From NCBI RefSeq assembly GCF_029894335.1, contig NZ_JARXZC010000016.1, forward strand, positions 1 to 64,000: DNA of 64,000 nucleotides, written 5' to 3'. Numbering within the stretch: the stretch's first letter is position 1; the number at the start of each line of letters is the position of its first letter. Below the pieces are notes generated by a model, which saw only the letters and a program-made list of their open reading frames with translations, was not told the origin of the DNA and made no database searches. The stretch is from Kitasatospora sp. MAP5-34 (GTDB taxonomy: Bacteria; Actinomycetota; Actinomycetes; Streptomycetales; Streptomycetaceae). Positions 45,698-54,733 of this stretch are shown here, piece after piece. Position numbers and translations under genes: made by a program.

Positions 45698-46195
45698 ATG
45701 AAGAACGACCTGCGTGATGTCATGCGCAATTTCGCCACCGGGGTCTGCGTCATCAGCACCTACTCGGACCGGTCCACCGCCCGCCGACACGACGCCATCA
45801 CTGCCAACTCGCTCACGTCGGTCTCCCTGGAGCCGCCGCTCGTCTCGATCAGCCTGCGCAGCGACTCGGGTTTTCTGGCCGACCTGATGGAGTCCGAGGT
45901 CTGGGGCATCTCCATCCTGGACTCGGACTCGGAGGATGTCGCCCGGAGCTTCTCCCGCCCCCGCGAGGACCGGGAGGAGGCGCTGCGCGAGCTGCCCGTG
46001 GAGGTGGGGGAGCAGACCGGCGTGCTGCTGCTCGACGCGCCGGGCCGGATGGAGTGCCGGTTCCGCGACTACGTGGTGGCCGGCGATCACATCATGGTCA
46101 TCGGCGAGGTCGTCGGGCTCGGCGTACGTGACGGTCGTTCCCCGCTCATCTTCCTGCAGGGTGGGTTCCACCGGTTCGAAGAGGCACAGGTGTGA
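45698..46195 (+). CDS. Flavin reductase-like FMN-binding protein, paralogue 2
   Basis: This 165-residue protein is highly similar to the protein at 36313 (opening MRNFATGVCVISTYSDRS, flavin loop AITANSLTSVSLEPPLVSISL, end GDHIMVIGEVVGL). Flavin reductases usually feed a two-component monooxygenase; no classical partner is seen, so the FAD protein at 46316 is a candidate. Two copies about 9 kb apart suggest a local duplication. Confidence 0.88.
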   Translation: MKNDLRDVMRNFATGVCVISTYSDRSTARRHDAITANSLTSVSLEPPLVSISLRSDSGFLADLMESEVWGISILDSDSEDVARSFSRPREDREEALRELPVEVGEQTGVLLLDAPGRMECRFRDYVVAGDHIMVIGEVVGLGVRDGRSPLIFLQGGFHRFEEAQV

Positions 46196-46230
46196 CCAGG
46201 CCGGACCGAACCGCAGCGGTGCCGTTCCGG

Positions 46231-46266
46231 GCATTCCTGGTATTCCTGGTATCCCTGGCATTCCTG
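46231..46266. repeat. 9-bp tandem repeat in the spacer
   Basis: Four copies of a GNATNCCTG unit fill part of the 120-bp spacer between the flavin reductase and FAD-protein genes. Read as codons they give GIP triplets, but no gene encloses them. Confidence 0.65.
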
Positions 46267-46315
46267 GCACCGAATTCCGCACACTGCCTTCCATACATTG
46301 ACAGGTGACTGATTC

Positions 46316-47854
46316 ATGTCCCGTGGATTCTCGATCGGAGTCGTCGGAGGCGGTGCGTCTGCAGTCTGCCTGATCGACGCGTTGGCCCGCGCGCAGGGCG
46401 AACCTGGCAGCATCACCGTGTTCGAGCCGTCCGCCAATCTCTGGCGTGGCCGCGCATACCAGACGGACACCGAAACCCTGAAGGTCAACGCGACGCCCGA
46501 CGACATGTCGGTGCGCGCGGGGGACCATGCCCACTTCGAGCGCTGGCTCGAGACCAGAGACCGCATCGTCGGCGTCCGGGACGGAGTCGACCGCTGGTCC
46601 GGTGCCAGGTTCGCGCCCCGCACCGTCTACGGCGAGTACCTGGAGCAGAGCGCCTACTCGGCCCTCGGCGATCTGCGCCGGCAGGGCTGGCAGGTCCACC
46701 TGGTCGGCGAGGGAGTCAACTCGGCCACCAGGCTGACCGACCGGGTGCTGCTGCGGACGGGGGCCGGCCGGGCCCGCGCCTTCGACTACGTCGTGCTCTG
46801 CGTGGGCGGCGACAGCCCCAAGGACGTCTACGGGCTCACCGGCGCGCCCGGTTTCGTCGGCGACCCCTACCCCATCACCGACAAGCTCCGCACGATCGAG
46901 AAGCAGGACCACGTCGCCATCATCGGCAGCGGGCTGACGGCCGTCGACATCATCCTGTCGCTGGCGGCACAGGGACACCTGGGCAAGATCAGCCTGCTCT
47001 CCCGGCGCGGTGTGCTGCCCGGAGTCCGGCAGAAGCCGGTGCCCTTCGAACTGCGCCACTTCACCGCTGAGCGGATCAAGTCGATCGCCGAACAGCGCCG
47101 CGAACTCACCATCGACGACATCAGCGCGGTGCTGCGGGCCGAGTTCCGGGACTCCGGGGCCGATCTCGACGCGGTGGTCTCCGAGATCATCCGGGTCGAC
47201 CTGGAGGACCCGCTCGACCGGCTCCGCCGGCAGATCGACGAGGTCGACTCGCCGCACATGGGCCTGCGCATCCTGCAGCGCGCCGTCCCGGAGACCGGTC
47301 CGGACGTCTGGCCAGTGCTCCGCGAGGAGGAGAAGGTCCAGGTCCTCCGTACGCACTACCGCACCATCATGAGCCTCTGCTGCCCGATGCCGCCGGGCAG
47401 CGCGGGTGTCCTGCTCGAACTGGTCGAGGACAGCCAACTGGCGATCCACCCCGGCCTCCAGGACATCTCGCCCGGGGAGAAGGGCGGTTTCGAGGTGCTC
47501 ACCGCGATGGGTGAGACCTTCGTCGCCGACAAGGTGATCAGCGCGGTGAACGCCTCGGAGGGGAAGATCCCCACCAGCGCGCTGCCCCTGGTGACCACCC
47601 TGATGCGCAGCGGCGCGGCCAGCCGGCACCCGCACGGCGGGCTGCACCTGGCCAGGGCGACCAGCCGGCTGACGGTCAACGGCCGTCCGGACCCGCGTCT
47701 CTACGGCCTGGGCAACATCGCCGCCGGGTCGCTCTTCTTCACCTTCGGGGTGCCTTCCCTGGTCGACCGCAGCGTGGACATCGTCACGTCGATCCTGGAG
47801 CACGCCGAGACCGTCATCTCGGCCCGCGCCGAAGCCGTACCGGTCGGCGTCTGA
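46316..47854 (+). CDS. FAD/NAD(P)-binding oxidoreductase
   Basis: This is a 512-residue flavoprotein of the FAD-NAD(P)-binding (NAD_binding_9) type. The N-terminal dinucleotide motif is GVVGGGASAVCLIDAL. A second Rossmann motif, AIIGSGLTAVDIILSLA, lies near residue 200. The C-terminal LYGLGNIAAGSLFFTFGVPSLVDRS closes the FAD site. Relatives oxidise amino acids or aromatic substrates; the reaction here is not predictable. The ATG has only a weak ribosome-binding site. It could use flavin from the reductase just upstream. Confidence 0.8.
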   Translation: MSRGFSIGVVGGGASAVCLIDALARAQGEPGSITVFEPSANLWRGRAYQTDTETLKVNATPDDMSVRAGDHAHFERWLETRDRIVGVRDGVDRWSGARFAPRTVYGEYLEQSAYSALGDLRRQGWQVHLVGEGVNSATRLTDRVLLRTGAGRARAFDYVVLCVGGDSPKDVYGLTGAPGFVGDPYPITDKLRTIEKQDHVAIIGSGLTAVDIILSLAAQGHLGKISLLSRRGVLPGVRQKPVPFELRHFTAERIKSIAEQRRELTIDDISAVLRAEFRDSGADLDAVVSEIIRVDLEDPLDRLRRQIDEVDSPHMGLRILQRAVPETGPDVWPVLREEEKVQVLRTHYRTIMSLCCPMPPGSAGVLLELVEDSQLAIHPGLQDISPGEKGGFEVLTAMGETFVADKVISAVNASEGKIPTSALPLVTTLMRSGAASRHPHGGLHLARATSRLTVNGRPDPRLYGLGNIAAGSLFFTFGVPSLVDRSVDIVTSILEHAETVISARAEAVPVGV

Positions 47855-47909
47855 GTCGGACGCTCCTCGCGCCACCGCCACCCGTCGCACGTTCAGGAAG
47901 GAATCCCAC

Positions 47910-48710
47910 ATGACCACCGCCGAAGCCGAGTTCCTGGCGGACACCGCCACCGGTCTGCCGATCCCGGGCGAGCCGGTGTTCGCCACGGCTGCGGAGACCC
48001 GTCGGCACCGCAAGCAGCGCCTGGCCGCCGCGCTCCGCCTGTTCGGCAAGTACGGCTTCGGGGAGGGCATTTCCGGTCACATCTCGGTGCGCGACCCCGA
48101 GTTCCCGGACCGCTTCTGGGTCAACCCGTTCGGCGTCTCGTTCAAGCACGTCAAGGTGGCCGACCTGATCTGCGTGGACTCCACCGGCCGGGTCGTCGAC
48201 GGCAAGCACCGGATCAACCCGAGCGCCTTCGTCATCCACTCCGCGATCCACGACCTCAACCCCGGCGCCACCGCCGCCGCTCACGGCCACACCGCGCACT
48301 CCCGGGCGCTCGGTTCGCTCGGCCGGCTGCTCGAGCCGATCGACCAGGAGTCCGCCGCGTTCTACGGGCGCCAGGTGCTCTACGGGGAGTACGAAGGCCC
48401 CTCGGTCTCGGTGGAGCTGGGCCGGGACATCGCCGCGAAGCTCGGCGACAACCGCGCGATCCTGTTGCAGCACCACGGCCTGATCACGGTGGGCGGCTCC
48501 CTGGACGAGGCGGTGCACTGGTTCTTCACCTACGAGAGCTGCGCGCAGGTCCAGCTGCTCGCGTACGCGGCGGGCACGCCGAGGACCTTCACGCACGAGC
48601 AGGCCCTCGCGGCCGGCGCCGGTTTCGGTGACGAGCAACTGGGCTGGTTCAGCTTCCAGTTGCTCTGGGACGAGATCGTCGCCGAGCAGCCCGACCTGCT
48701 CGAGGAGTAG
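47910..48710 (+). CDS. Class II aldolase/adducin-fold protein, CloR/NovR-like
   Basis: This is a 266-residue class II aldolase-fold protein with metal ligands H125 and H127 (AAHGHTAHS) and a third His near 188-189 (LQHHGLITVGG). The segment DRFWVNPFGVSFKHVKVADL resembles, from memory, the CloR/NovR branch: nonheme iron oxygenases that oxidatively shorten prenylated 4-hydroxyphenylpyruvate to a 4-hydroxybenzoate. Its position directly before DAHP synthase, chorismate mutase and TyrA, which make 4-hydroxyphenylpyruvate, supports that reading. No prenyltransferase is present, so the substrate would be unprenylated. A plain aldolase or epimerase remains possible. Confidence 0.75.
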   Translation: MTTAEAEFLADTATGLPIPGEPVFATAAETRRHRKQRLAAALRLFGKYGFGEGISGHISVRDPEFPDRFWVNPFGVSFKHVKVADLICVDSTGRVVDGKHRINPSAFVIHSAIHDLNPGATAAAHGHTAHSRALGSLGRLLEPIDQESAAFYGRQVLYGEYEGPSVSVELGRDIAAKLGDNRAILLQHHGLITVGGSLDEAVHWFFTYESCAQVQLLAYAAGTPRTFTHEQALAAGAGFGDEQLGWFSFQLLWDEIVAEQPDLLEE

Positions 48711-48791
48711 TCCGCCCCGCCGCTGCTCCGCCCCGGCACAGGTACACCTCCCAGGCTCCCAACAGCCGAACGGATCGAGGCACAGCCCATC

Positions 48792-50177
48792 ATGAATGTT
48801 GATCAGACTCCTGCGGCGGCGGACTCCTGGCGACGCCTGCCCGCCGCGCAACAGCCCGCATGGCCCGACCCGGACGCGCTCCGGGCCGTGACCGACGAGA
48901 TCGAGAGCTACCCGCCGCTGGTCTTCGCCGGCGAGTGCGACGAACTCCGGGACCAGCTGGCTGCGGTGGCCCGGGGCGAGGCGTTCGTCCTGCAGGGCGG
49001 CGACTGCGCCGAGACCTTCGACGGCGTCACGGCGGACCAGGTGCGCGACAAGATCAAGACCCTGCTGCAGATGTCGGCCGTGCTGACCTACGCCACCGGG
49101 GTCCCGGTGGTGAAGGTCGGCCGGATCGCCGGGCAGTACTCCAAGCCGCGCTCGCAGCCCACCGAGATCCGGGACGGCGTCGAACTCCCCACCTATCGCG
49201 GGGATTCGGTCAACGGTCTGGCGTTCACGCCGGAGGCCCGGCGGCCCGATCCGGAGCGGCTCAAGCGGATGTACCACTCCTCCTCCGCGACGCTCAACCT
49301 GATCCGGGCCTTCGCCACCGGCGGCTACGCCGACCTGCGCCAAGTCCACGAGTGGAACCGGGACTTCGTGGCCGGTTCGCCGATCGGCGAGCGGTACGAG
49401 CGGCTCGCCCGGGACATCGACGACGCGCTGTCCTTCCTGGAGGCGTGCGGAGCGGACCCGAAGCAGTTCCACTCCTCCGCCATCTTCGCCAGCCACGAGG
49501 CGCTGCTGTTGGACTACGAGGCCGCCCTCACCCGTACCGACCTGCGCACGGGCAGCCCGTACGCGGTCTCCGGCCACCTGCTCTGGATCGGCGAGCGGAC
49601 CCGCCAACTGGACGGCGCACACGTCGAGTACGCCTCGAAGGTGCGCAACCCGATCGCCGTCAAGCTGGGCCCGACCACCACCCCGGACGACGTCCTGGCG
49701 CTGATCGACCGGCTGGACCCGGACCGTGAGCCCGGCCGGCTCTCCTTCATCACCCGGATGGGCAAGGACCGCATCCTCGACGTGCTGCCGGAGCTGGTGG
49801 AGAAGGTCACCGCCGCCGGAGCCCAGGTGGCGTGGATCTGCGACCCGATGCACGGGAACACCTTCTCGGCGCCCAGCGGCCACAAAACCCGGCACTTCGA
49901 CGACGTACTGGCCGAGGTCCGGGGCTTCTTCGACGTGCACCACGCCCTCGGGACGCACCCGGGCGGCATCCACATCGAGCTGACGGGCGACAACGTCACC
50001 GAGTGCGTCGGCGGTGGGGACGAGGTGCTGGTCGGCGACCTGCACCGGCGCTACGAGACCGCCTGCGACCCCCGGTTGAACCGCTTCCAGTCGCTCGACC
50101 TGGCCTTCCAGGTCGCCGAGCTGTACCGGGAACGGCCGTTGACGAGCGGCTTCGCGCGCCAGCCCGTGGCCGCCTGA
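48792..50177 (+). CDS. Class II 3-deoxy-D-arabino-heptulosonate 7-phosphate (DAHP) synthase
   Basis: This 461-residue enzyme commits carbon to the shikimate pathway by joining phosphoenolpyruvate and erythrose 4-phosphate. Signature segments are FVLQGGDCAETFDG, VKVGRIAGQYSKPRS, SSHEALLLDYE-like metal contacts and WICDPMHGNTF. It is of plant/actinobacterial class II length. It lies between the aldolase-fold gene and chorismate mutase and is probably a dedicated, less feedback-inhibited copy for secondary metabolism. Confidence 0.95.
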   Translation: MNVDQTPAAADSWRRLPAAQQPAWPDPDALRAVTDEIESYPPLVFAGECDELRDQLAAVARGEAFVLQGGDCAETFDGVTADQVRDKIKTLLQMSAVLTYATGVPVVKVGRIAGQYSKPRSQPTEIRDGVELPTYRGDSVNGLAFTPEARRPDPERLKRMYHSSSATLNLIRAFATGGYADLRQVHEWNRDFVAGSPIGERYERLARDIDDALSFLEACGADPKQFHSSAIFASHEALLLDYEAALTRTDLRTGSPYAVSGHLLWIGERTRQLDGAHVEYASKVRNPIAVKLGPTTTPDDVLALIDRLDPDREPGRLSFITRMGKDRILDVLPELVEKVTAAGAQVAWICDPMHGNTFSAPSGHKTRHFDDVLAEVRGFFDVHHALGTHPGGIHIELTGDNVTECVGGGDEVLVGDLHRRYETACDPRLNRFQSLDLAFQVAELYRERPLTSGFARQPVAA

Positions 50178-50281
50178 GCCTCGAATCGCCCGACCTTCGC
50201 ACCACCCGATGTCCGCACGACCCGATGCACGACCGATGCACGCCCCGATGCTCTGTGGCAGACGCTCTCTGGAGGAATGAC

Positions 50282-50662
50282 ATGACAGTGCGAGCCGTGC
50301 GCGGCGCGACCCAGCTGGAACACGACGAACGTGGGCCGATGCTGGAGTGCGTGAAGGTGTTGTTCAAGGAGATGCTCGACGCCAACGGGATCGTCGAGGA
50401 GGACCTGATCAGCATCTTCTTCACCGCCACCACCGACCTGCGCTGCGAGTTCCCGGCCGTCGCGGCACGGGAGTTGGGGCTCGCCGACGTTCCGCTGATG
50501 TGTGCCCAGGAGCTGGAGATCGCCGGGTCGCTGCCGCGGGTGGTCCGCATCCTGGTGCACGCCGAGTCCGAGCGGACCAAGTGCGACATCCGGCACATCT
50601 ACCACGGTGGCGCCGCCGCCCTGCGCAGGGACCTGACCTCGGTGTCCGGCGGAACACCGTGA
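50282..50662 (+). CDS. aroH: AroH-type chorismate mutase
   Basis: This 126-residue enzyme converts chorismate to prephenate. It belongs to the trimeric AroH fold, not the AroQ fold usual in actinobacteria. Active-site residues of the Bacillus enzyme have counterparts: R7, C74, E77, R89 and Y107. ATG 50282 follows GGAGGAATGAC. The stop overlaps the TyrA start (GTGA), so flux passes to prephenate dehydrogenase. Confidence 0.93.
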   Translation: MTVRAVRGATQLEHDERGPMLECVKVLFKEMLDANGIVEEDLISIFFTATTDLRCEFPAVAARELGLADVPLMCAQELEIAGSLPRVVRILVHAESERTKCDIRHIYHGGAAALRRDLTSVSGGTP

Positions 50663-51840
50663 TCCGTACGGCAGCCGTCGTGGGCACCGGCCTGATCGGT
50701 ACGTCGGTGGCGCTCGCGCTCGCCCGGCGCGGGATCGTCGTCCACCTGCTGGACACCGACGAGTCCGCCGTCCGGACGGCCTCGTCGATGGGGGCGGGCG
50801 TGGTCGGCCGGTGCAAGGAGCCGGTCGACATGGCGGTGCTCGCCGTGCCGCCGGCCCGGATCGGCGTGGTGCTCGCGGCGGAGCAGGCCAACGGGCTGGC
50901 CCGCAGCTACACCGACGTGGCCAGCGTCAAGGCCGAGCCGGAGTGGGACGTGCTGCAGCGGGCCGTCGACCCCACCAGCTACATCGGCGGCCACCCGATG
51001 GCCGGACGGGAGCGCTCGGGGCCGCTGGCGGCCTGCGCGACGCTCTTCGAGGGCCGCTCCTGGGTCCTCACCCCCTCCCCGACCACCTCGCGGGAGACGC
51101 TCAACCGGGCCCTGGAGCTGGTCGCGCTCTGCGGTTCGGTACCGGTGCTGATGGACAGCGGCGCACACGACCGCGCGGTGGCGCTGGTCTCGCACACCCC
51201 GCACGTGGTCTCCGCGCTGATGGCGGCCCGGCTGCAGCACGCCCCCGACGAGGCCTCGCAGTTGGCCGGCCAGGGGCTGCGCGACGTGACCCGGATCGCC
51301 GGCGGCGACCCGCGCCTGTGGGGCGACATCCTTGAGGCGAACGCCGGCGCGGTCGCGGACGTCCTCGGCGAACTGGCCGAGGACCTGACCGTGATGGTGG
51401 CGGCCCTGCGCGGCCTGGCCACCGAGGACGCGGACGAGCGCGCCCAGGGCATGACCCTGGTGGCCGACCTGCTCGATCGCGGCAACAAGGGCCGCGACCG
51501 CATCCCGGGCAAGCACGGCACCGGCAAGCCGGTCTGCATCCCGGTCCGGGTGCTGATCGGTGACCAACCGGGCGAACTGGCCCGCCTGTTGGCGGCGGCG
51601 GCCGAACTCGAGGTCAACGTCGAGGACATGACCATCGACCACTCGCCGGGCAGCGTCAGCGGCCTGGCCGAACTCATGGTGGCCCCGGCGGCAGCGGTAC
51701 GCACCGTCCAGTGGCTCCAGGAGCACGGCTGGACGGTCCAGCGCATCCCGGGCGTCGGAAACCCGCCCCGCCCCGGCCGCCCACCCCAGGACGACGGCCT
51801 CACCTCCCACGCGAAGCCCGCAGCGGCCGGCCGCCACTGA
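50659..51840 (+). CDS. tyrA: Prephenate dehydrogenase with ACT domain
   Basis: This 393-residue enzyme makes 4-hydroxyphenylpyruvate from prephenate with NAD(P). The Rossmann motif GTGLIGTSVALAL is at residues 10-22, the prephenate-binding HPMAGRERSG is near 114, and a His in SHTPHVVSAL follows. A C-terminal ACT domain (VRVLIGDQPGELARLLAAAAELEVNVEDM) could sense tyrosine. Together with the two preceding genes it builds a private supply line for a tyrosine-type precursor. Confidence 0.95.
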   Translation: MIRTAAVVGTGLIGTSVALALARRGIVVHLLDTDESAVRTASSMGAGVVGRCKEPVDMAVLAVPPARIGVVLAAEQANGLARSYTDVASVKAEPEWDVLQRAVDPTSYIGGHPMAGRERSGPLAACATLFEGRSWVLTPSPTTSRETLNRALELVALCGSVPVLMDSGAHDRAVALVSHTPHVVSALMAARLQHAPDEASQLAGQGLRDVTRIAGGDPRLWGDILEANAGAVADVLGELAEDLTVMVAALRGLATEDADERAQGMTLVADLLDRGNKGRDRIPGKHGTGKPVCIPVRVLIGDQPGELARLLAAAAELEVNVEDMTIDHSPGSVSGLAELMVAPAAAVRTVQWLQEHGWTVQRIPGVGNPPRPGRPPQDDGLTSHAKPAAAGRH

Positions 51841-51900
51841 GCCTGTCGCCACTGAGTCCGACGCCGCTGGGCCTGGTGCCGCTGAGCCTGTCGCCTCCGA
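51836..51900 (+). repeat. Degenerate 15-bp tandem repeat after tyrA
   Basis: About four imperfect units of the type GCCGCTGAGCCTGTC follow the tyrA stop codon immediately, before the terminator. Confidence 0.55.
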
Positions 51901-51911
51901 AGTCCTGTTCA

Positions 51912-51949
51912 CCGAGTGCCCCGAAGGAATGATCCTTCGGGGCACTCGG
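51912..51949 (+). terminator. Terminator of the aromatic supply operon
   Basis: A perfect 17-bp stem (51912-51928 with 51933-51949) with an ATGA loop lies 71 bp after tyrA. Confidence 0.85.
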
Positions 51950-52053
51950 CGTTCCCGTAGCCGGATCGCGCACGGCCACTGGTCGGAGCGCGCGCCCACC
52001 CCTCCATGGCACCCGCGTTCAACTCGGGTTATCGAAGCTTCCGATCGGAATAG

Positions 52054-52073
52054 AATACCGACCCGTCCGTATG
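52054..52073. promoter_or_regulatory. ARE-like operator, site C
   Basis: AATACC-GACCCGTC-CGTATG matches site B at 14 of 20 positions, with ATAC/GTAT and GAC/GTC arms, and is followed by TTTTTAT as at site B. It lies 65 bp before the full-length AraC regulator gene. Confidence 0.65.
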
Positions 52074-52138
52074 TTTTTATCTACTGTACGGCTTGATTCC
52101 AGACCCGAGCAGGCTTCTGACGTGGGAGGGCTTCGAGG

Positions 52139-53155
52139 ATGCTGCACGCCGATTCACCGAGGGTCCATCTGGCAATGCTGCCCGGAGCGGAACCGGCCAA
52201 GGTGGCCGATGGCAGAGTGCAGATCGTCCGGAGCCACGACGAGAAGTTCCAAGGCACCACCGTGCAACGGCAGTTCGGCGATGTCCGGGTCTCGCTGGTG
52301 GAGGGCGGCGGCCCGTACGAGTTGATCCGCCCCGCCAGGCTGATCGGGCCGGAGTCCGAGGGGTATCTGCGGGTCTGCCGGCTGCTGACCGGCCAGCTCC
52401 GGGTCTTCCAGGACGGCCGCTGCGGGGTGGCCAGGGGGCCGCAGCTCATCTGCTTCGACAGCACCCGGACCTACCGGATCGTCATGCCGGAGCGGTTCCG
52501 GATGGTCGACGTGCTCGTCTCGCACCGCCTGATGGGGATCACCCCCAAGGACGCCGAACTGCTCACCGCCCGGCCCTGGTGCGGCGCGCTGGGGCTGGCG
52601 GCGCTGATGTCCGAGCTGCTCGCCGGGTTGGAGCAGCACGCCGGCGAGGTGGAGACGGCGATCGACCTGCTCGGCGGCAGCGTCGCCAGCCTGGCCGCCG
52701 CCCTGATCGCCGAGCGGATGCGCGGGCTGGCCGCCGACTCCGAGGTGGCCCGGCAGGCGCTGATGCTGCACGTCCAGGCGTACATCCGGGAGCGGCTGGC
52801 CGACCCCGAGCTGTGCCCGGCCGCCGTCGCCCAGCGCTACAACGTCTCGCTGCGCTACCTGCAGAAGATCTTCGCCGAGCACGGCACCAGCCCCGCCCGC
52901 TGGATCAGGGACGAGCGGCTGGCCCGCTGCCGCGCCGAACTCGGTGATCCGGGTCTCGACCACCTGCCCGTCGCCGTCATCGGCGAACGGTCCGGGCTGT
53001 ACGGCGCCTCGCACTTCAGCCGCCTCTTCCGCGACCGCTACGGCACCACCCCCCGCGACTACCGCAAGGCCATGGCCGTGCCCGCTCCCGTACCCGTGTC
53101 CGTCCCGCGCCCGTCGGCCGTCCGCACCCTCACCCGCGAATCCGTGCCCGCCTGA
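52139..53155 (+). CDS. AraC-family transcriptional regulator, full length
   Basis: This is a 338-residue regulator. The N-terminal AraC-binding-like sensory domain (about 20-190) is followed by the C-terminal double HTH (VSLRYLQKIFAEHGTSPARWIRDERL; VAVIGERSGLYGASHFSRLFRDRYG). The HTH is strikingly close to the DNA-binding-only protein at 39342, suggesting both recognise the same sites. It has no TTA codon. A basic Pro/Val tail ends the protein. GGGAGGG lies 9 nt before the ATG. Confidence 0.9.
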   Translation: MLHADSPRVHLAMLPGAEPAKVADGRVQIVRSHDEKFQGTTVQRQFGDVRVSLVEGGGPYELIRPARLIGPESEGYLRVCRLLTGQLRVFQDGRCGVARGPQLICFDSTRTYRIVMPERFRMVDVLVSHRLMGITPKDAELLTARPWCGALGLAALMSELLAGLEQHAGEVETAIDLLGGSVASLAAALIAERMRGLAADSEVARQALMLHVQAYIRERLADPELCPAAVAQRYNVSLRYLQKIFAEHGTSPARWIRDERLARCRAELGDPGLDHLPVAVIGERSGLYGASHFSRLFRDRYGTTPRDYRKAMAVPAPVPVSVPRPSAVRTLTRESVPA

Positions 53156-53209
53156 GCCCGGAACCTGTCGGCCCGGCGAGCACCACCCCAACACCGGAGG
53201 CGAGCTGCC

Positions 53210-54733
53210 ATGACGCACACGGACATCCCCGGCACGGACATCCCCGCTGCGGCCGGCTCGGTCCTCGACGGGGGCCCGGTCCCGCCGTCGCGGATAGCGA
53301 CGCTCGGCGACGCGCTCCTCCGGTCGGCCGGGCTGGGGCACCCGGACGGCCTCTGCTTCGTCCGGCCGGACGGCAGCGAGTTGCGGCAGGGCTATCTGCA
53401 GCTGCTGATGCGGGCGTCCCGGATGCTGACGGGTCTGCGGGCGGCGGGCGTGCGGGTCGGCGAGCCGGTCGTCCTTCAGGTCGCGTCCGCCCCGGAGCTG
53501 CTCGCCGCGTACTGGGGCTGCGTGCTGGGCGGCTTCGTCCCGCTGCCGGTGGCCGCCGGGGTCACCCCGGCCGAGCGCCGGGCGGCTCCGGAGCGGCTGT
53601 ACCGGGTCTGGGCCGCGTACCAGGCGCCTCGGGTGGTCACCGGGGCCGGGCAGCTGCTCGCACCGGAGGCCGTCGCCGACCCGCGCTGGCCTGCGGCCTG
53701 GGCGGGTGACACGGCGGAGCTGCTCGCCAACCGGCTGGACCACGACTGGCACCAGGCGGCCCCGGACGACCTGGCGGTACTGCTGCCGACGCCGGAGGGT
53801 ACCGGGACGCCCGGCTGCGTGATGCTCAGCCACCGCAACGTGCTGAGCCGCAGTGCGGCCGCCGCGTCGGCCGACGGCCTGGGCCGGGACAGCAGGACGC
53901 TCAACTGGATGCCGCTGGACCAGCTCGGCGCGCTGATCATGTTCCACACCCGGGACGTCTTCCTCGGCTGCCACCAGGTCCACGCGTCCCCCGAGTGGGT
54001 CCGGGAGGACCCGCTGCGCTGGCTCGACGCGATCGACCGGCACCGCGCCGACACCACCTGGGCACCCGGTTCCGCCTTCGCCCTCGTCAACGACCTGGCC
54101 GCCCGGTCCGCTGGGCGGCGCTGGGACCTGAGCTGCCTGCGCAGCGTCCTGAACGACGGTGCGTCGGCCGGTAGTTCGGTGATCGGGCGGTTCCTGGAGC
54201 TGCTCACGCCGGTCGGCCTCCCCGAGGACGCGGTGCACTCGGGCTGGGGCAGGCCGGAGACCTCGTCCGTGGTGGTGGACGGCCGGTTCGCGGCTGGTAG
54301 CGGCACCGGTCGCGTACCGGCCGGGCGGCCGCAGCCGGGCACCGCCGTCAGGTGCGTCGACGAGTACGACCGGCCGGTCCCGCCGGGCACCGTCGGCCGG
54401 CTCCAGGTGTCAGGGCCGGCTGTCGGCACCGGCTACTACCGTGACCCGGAGCTGACCCGGCAGTCCTTCACCCCGGACGGCTGGCTGCGCACCGGTGACC
54501 TCGCCCTGATCCGGGACGGCGCCCTCACCGTGACCGGCCGCGTCGACGCCGCGGCAGTCCGGCCCGCGCACCTGCTGCGGGTGCCGGTTGCGGTACCGCA
54601 ACCGGCACCGGTACCGGTACCGCAGGAGAAGATCCCGGCCTGGGCCAAGGCAGTCCCCTACGGCACCGGCTGGCGGAGCCACCCGAGGCAGGCACCGATC
54701 CACCGTCCGGTCGCCCGACCCGGTTTGAGCTGA
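53210..54733 (+). CDS. Truncated, degenerate ANL-superfamily adenylating-enzyme homologue
   Basis: This 507-residue protein is close to the intact enzyme at 40786 (HRADTTWAPGSAFALVNDLAA against HRADTTWAPNFAFRLVNDRAAE). The P-loop is eroded to LPTPEGTGTPGCV, although WLRTGDLALI and the hinge TGRVD remain. After the hinge the C-terminal subdomain with the catalytic lysine is absent and is replaced by about 75 residues of Pro/Val-rich sequence. It could be a decaying duplicate or a scaffold that works with a separate C-subdomain protein such as that at 44416. Confidence 0.8.
   Translation: MTHTDIPGTDIPAAAGSVLDGGPVPPSRIATLGDALLRSAGLGHPDGLCFVRPDGSELRQGYLQLLMRASRMLTGLRAAGVRVGEPVVLQVASAPELLAAYWGCVLGGFVPLPVAAGVTPAERRAAPERLYRVWAAYQAPRVVTGAGQLLAPEAVADPRWPAAWAGDTAELLANRLDHDWHQAAPDDLAVLLPTPEGTGTPGCVMLSHRNVLSRSAAAASADGLGRDSRTLNWMPLDQLGALIMFHTRDVFLGCHQVHASPEWVREDPLRWLDAIDRHRADTTWAPGSAFALVNDLAARSAGRRWDLSCLRSVLNDGASAGSSVIGRFLELLTPVGLPEDAVHSGWGRPETSSVVVDGRFAAGSGTGRVPAGRPQPGTAVRCVDEYDRPVPPGTVGRLQVSGPAVGTGYYRDPELTRQSFTPDGWLRTGDLALIRDGALTVTGRVDAAAVRPAHLLRVPVAVPQPAPVPVPQEKIPAWAKAVPYGTGWRSHPRQAPIHRPVARPGLS

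Noticed and set aside
45936..46301. Reading frame encoding collagen-like GIP repeats across 46231-46266
   Set aside because: It overlaps the flavin reductase in another frame, has no ribosome-binding site and arises from a 9-bp spacer repeat.
53210..54733. Calling the truncated adenylating-enzyme gene a plain pseudogene
   Set aside because: The frame is open over 507 codons with a good ribosome-binding site and no internal frameshift; degeneration is limited to catalytic motifs and the missing C-subdomain, so function cannot be excluded.
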